DNA of 23,684 bases from Periconia sp. R9002. Taxonomy: Eukaryota > Ascomycota > Dothideomycetes > Pleosporales > Periconiaceae. The position numbers and the translations under genes are program-made. This document shows positions 22,124 to 23,684 of the stretch, one piece after another (within the stretch, counting starts at the first letter, position 1; every line of letters begins with the position of its first letter). Location of the stretch: positions 1-23,684 of the forward strand of contig JAMAHW010000180.1 in assembly GCA_023627715.1 (NCBI GenBank), read 5' to 3'. The notes under the pieces were generated by a model, which made no database searches, was not told the DNA's origin, and was given only the letters and a program-made list of their open reading frames with translations.

Positions 22124-22807
22124 ATGCATCCCCCAACCCTCCTCCTCCCCCTCTCCCTCTATCTCTTCCTGACCCTCGGCGTCTCCCCCTCCACCAGCCT
22201 CGCCATCGCCGCCCACGCAAACCACCACATCAAAGCACGAACCCCCGAGATCCCACCCTCCCCACACCAAGAAGCGCCTCCAGTCGGCATTTCCGAACCC
22301 CAGTCCCCCGGAACCGAGAACAACCCCGAGCTTGAGCGCACAGGAGATGAACCGACACTTGACTTCGACACCGCCGTCCCAGCTCCGCCCGAGCTAGCTG
22401 CAGAACACGAACGACCAGAAGAAATCAATCACCCACCGGCCCAACCCGAACCCGAACCCGAACGACACCAACCAGAGCAGCAACAAGAAGAAGAAGAACC
22501 ACCCCGTCCTCAAACACCGGACGATCCCAACCCACCACCATCAGAAACGCCAGAAATAAAAGAAGGCGAAGCGCAGCAGAAACCCATCGCGGAGAAGAAG
22601 AAGAAACCCAAGAAGTCATTGTATACCTGGCCCCTTTTGAAAACGGACGTTCTTGATTGCTGTCCCAAGTATGCGTATAACTGCGCGGATCGAAAGGCGG
22701 TTTGTGTGAGTTTTTCCTTTTTCTTTTTCTATTGTGTCTGTCTTTGATTGGATGGTTTGCTGATAGGTTGTTTGGAACAGCATGATGGGCAGAGAGCGGA
22801 AGTGTAG
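22124..22807 (+). CDS. Small secreted protein with Pro/Glu-rich linker and Cys tail, 2 exons, 202 aa
   Basis: Exon 1 is 22124-22705, exon 2 is 22781-22807. The start is the internal ATG that puts a signal peptide first: MHPPTLLLPLSLYLFLTLGV, with likely cleavage near SLAIAAHA (about 30-36); the upstream in-frame ATG at 21992 would bury it. About residues 40-180 are P/E/Q-rich and disordered (PEPEPERHQPEQQQEEEEPP), then lysine-rich EKKKKPKKS. A short folded-looking end has TDVLDCCPKYAYNCADRKAVC with four cysteines. The intron starts GTGAGT; the branch GCTGAT (A at 22763) lies 17 nt before AACAG at 22780, giving the ending HDGQRAEV. A nearer AG at 22766 would give a longer ending with two more cysteines, but is only 3 nt from the branch. 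Not a family I recognise; a cell-wall or effector-like role is speculation. Confidence 0.65.
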
Positions 22808-22913
22808 AGCTTGTTTTGAATTGTGAGAGGAAGGTACGGTTTTTACGTCTGACCTGGAAAATGGCGAGGGTGTAGAGGAACCAGCGATCGGTCAACCTCC
22901 GCGCACTCCCCTC

Positions 22914-22930
22914 TGCCGTTCGTAACGGCA
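22914..22930. repeat. Perfect hairpin TGCCGTT-CGT-AACGGCA
   Basis: Seven-bp arms around a 3-nt loop, about 110 bases past the stop of the secreted-protein gene. It could form in that gene's 3' UTR RNA. No function is known. Confidence 0.4.
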
Positions 22931-23519
22931 ACGGCTTAAACGAAGGACCATTAACACATACCCATAACTGCGTGGGAGAGCGGAATCCGTACTCGTCAGG
23001 ATAAGATCAACAGGGTGGATACACGACCCCAAGACATGGACGAGTGAACAATCACGGAGACTATACGTGCCACACACCCGTCGAACTATCCATCCCAACC
23101 GAACCCAGCTTACGCCTCTACCACCCGTATAAAATATGCGGACGACGCAAGCAGCGATGCCACAAATAAATCATCAGAATCTCAACGAGAGGTTAGCTGG
23201 GTGTAGTATGTCGTATACGTACCGGCGATGCCTCCGGTTTTTACATGGGTTTTAAGCGGTTTACAGAGACGGAGATGAAGATATCGGATACAAGGGTGAA
23301 GAAGAAAAAGAGAAGGAATTAGATTGTGTTCATGTCGGTGTTTAACACACGTGTGTAGGGTTGATAGAGGGTTCGAGGGAGGAAGAACATAGAAGTTAAG
23401 ATGAAGAAGCAAATCAAACAAAGAAACAAAAATCGTCCTAGCCAAATACCCATTCAAAACCTAGACACCCAGACAGACAGAAGGAAAAAAATCAACAAAC
23501 TCCAAAAGTTGATTTCACA
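22931..23519. other. Intergenic, no gene seen
   Basis: No supported ORF, tRNA or repeat on either strand. The frames at 22892-23098 and 23182-23457 (minus) show no coding composition or recognisable family. It includes the E-box palindrome listed separately. Confidence 0.45.
23345..23356. promoter_or_regulatory. 12-bp palindrome with E-box CACGTG
   Basis: ACACACGTGTGT is self-complementary and centred on CACGTG (23348-23353), the core site of bHLH factors. The gene it might serve lies outside the window to the right. Function is inferred from the motif only. Confidence 0.35.
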
Positions 23520-23522
23520 CTG

Positions 23523-23684
23523 TCAACTCCTTACTCAGTCTCTTCCTCCCCTTCTTCCTCCCCCTCTCTTTCTTCTTCACCCCCTTCCCCTTCCCCTTCC
23601 CCACCCTCCCACCACAACTCCCTCCCCCTCCTCTCCCTCTCCCTCAACTCCCTCCTTACATCAACCAACACCCTCCCCAACAAA
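23523..23684. repeat. Pyrimidine-rich low-complexity tract at the window edge
   Basis: The plus strand is almost entirely C and T (for example 23537-23610), with CCCTTCCCC- and CTCCCTC-like units. It resembles the CT-rich tracts near fungal transcription starts, so a plus-strand gene may begin beyond the window; on the other strand it would be a polypurine run. Confidence 0.5.

Overview
The window reads as nuclear DNA of a filamentous ascomycete (Pezizomycotina; Dothideomycetes is a guess, not shown). Supporting signs are compact genes with short introns (49-56 nt in most cases, GT...AG, CTRAY-like branch sites), typically fungal versions of SRPK, zuotin, GPHR and a GRIP golgin, and tRNA and secreted-protein genes of eukaryotic type. 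All gene models below were spliced by eye: I followed donor and acceptor sites, checked that reading phases add up, and compared with remembered family motifs.

Positions 1-11472 hold conserved housekeeping genes, nearly all on the minus strand: a universal-stress-protein-domain protein with S/P/R-rich tails (367-2260), an SR-protein kinase of the Sky1/SRPK type (3437-5558), a 70-residue small protein of a type seen in many fungi (6877-7089), a Golgi pH regulator/ABA-GPCR-type membrane protein (7855-9521) and the ribosome-associated J-protein zuotin (10086-11472). A possible 57-codon two-exon gene lies on the plus strand at 7553-7775. Zuotin shares a 257-bp divergent promoter with a plus-strand 1157-residue GRIP-domain golgin of the Imh1 type (11730-15361).

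From about 15.4 kb the window turns gene-poor. It holds inverted repeats, a decayed and internally duplicated minus-strand gene of unknown function (about 16655-17870) whose frames are broken by small indels, and long stretches without supported genes. The last part has a plus-strand gene for a small secreted protein with a Pro/Glu-rich linker and a short Cys-containing tail (22124-22807), then intergenic DNA ending in a pyrimidine-rich tract.

The most unusual object is the minus-strand tRNA gene at 19864-20005. With two insertions removed it folds as a complete tRNA-Ala(CGC), including the G3:U70 alanine identity pair. One insertion is a 16-nt intron at the canonical position 37/38. The other is a 54-nt segment inside the D-loop that starts GTAAGT and ends TAG, with the length and ends of the spliceosomal introns in neighbouring protein genes. 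The A box, B box and a T8 Pol III terminator are intact and there is no internal T-run. This looks like either a spliceosomal-type (introner-like) insertion in a Pol III gene or an ectopic D-loop tRNA intron, and is the best candidate for something undescribed.
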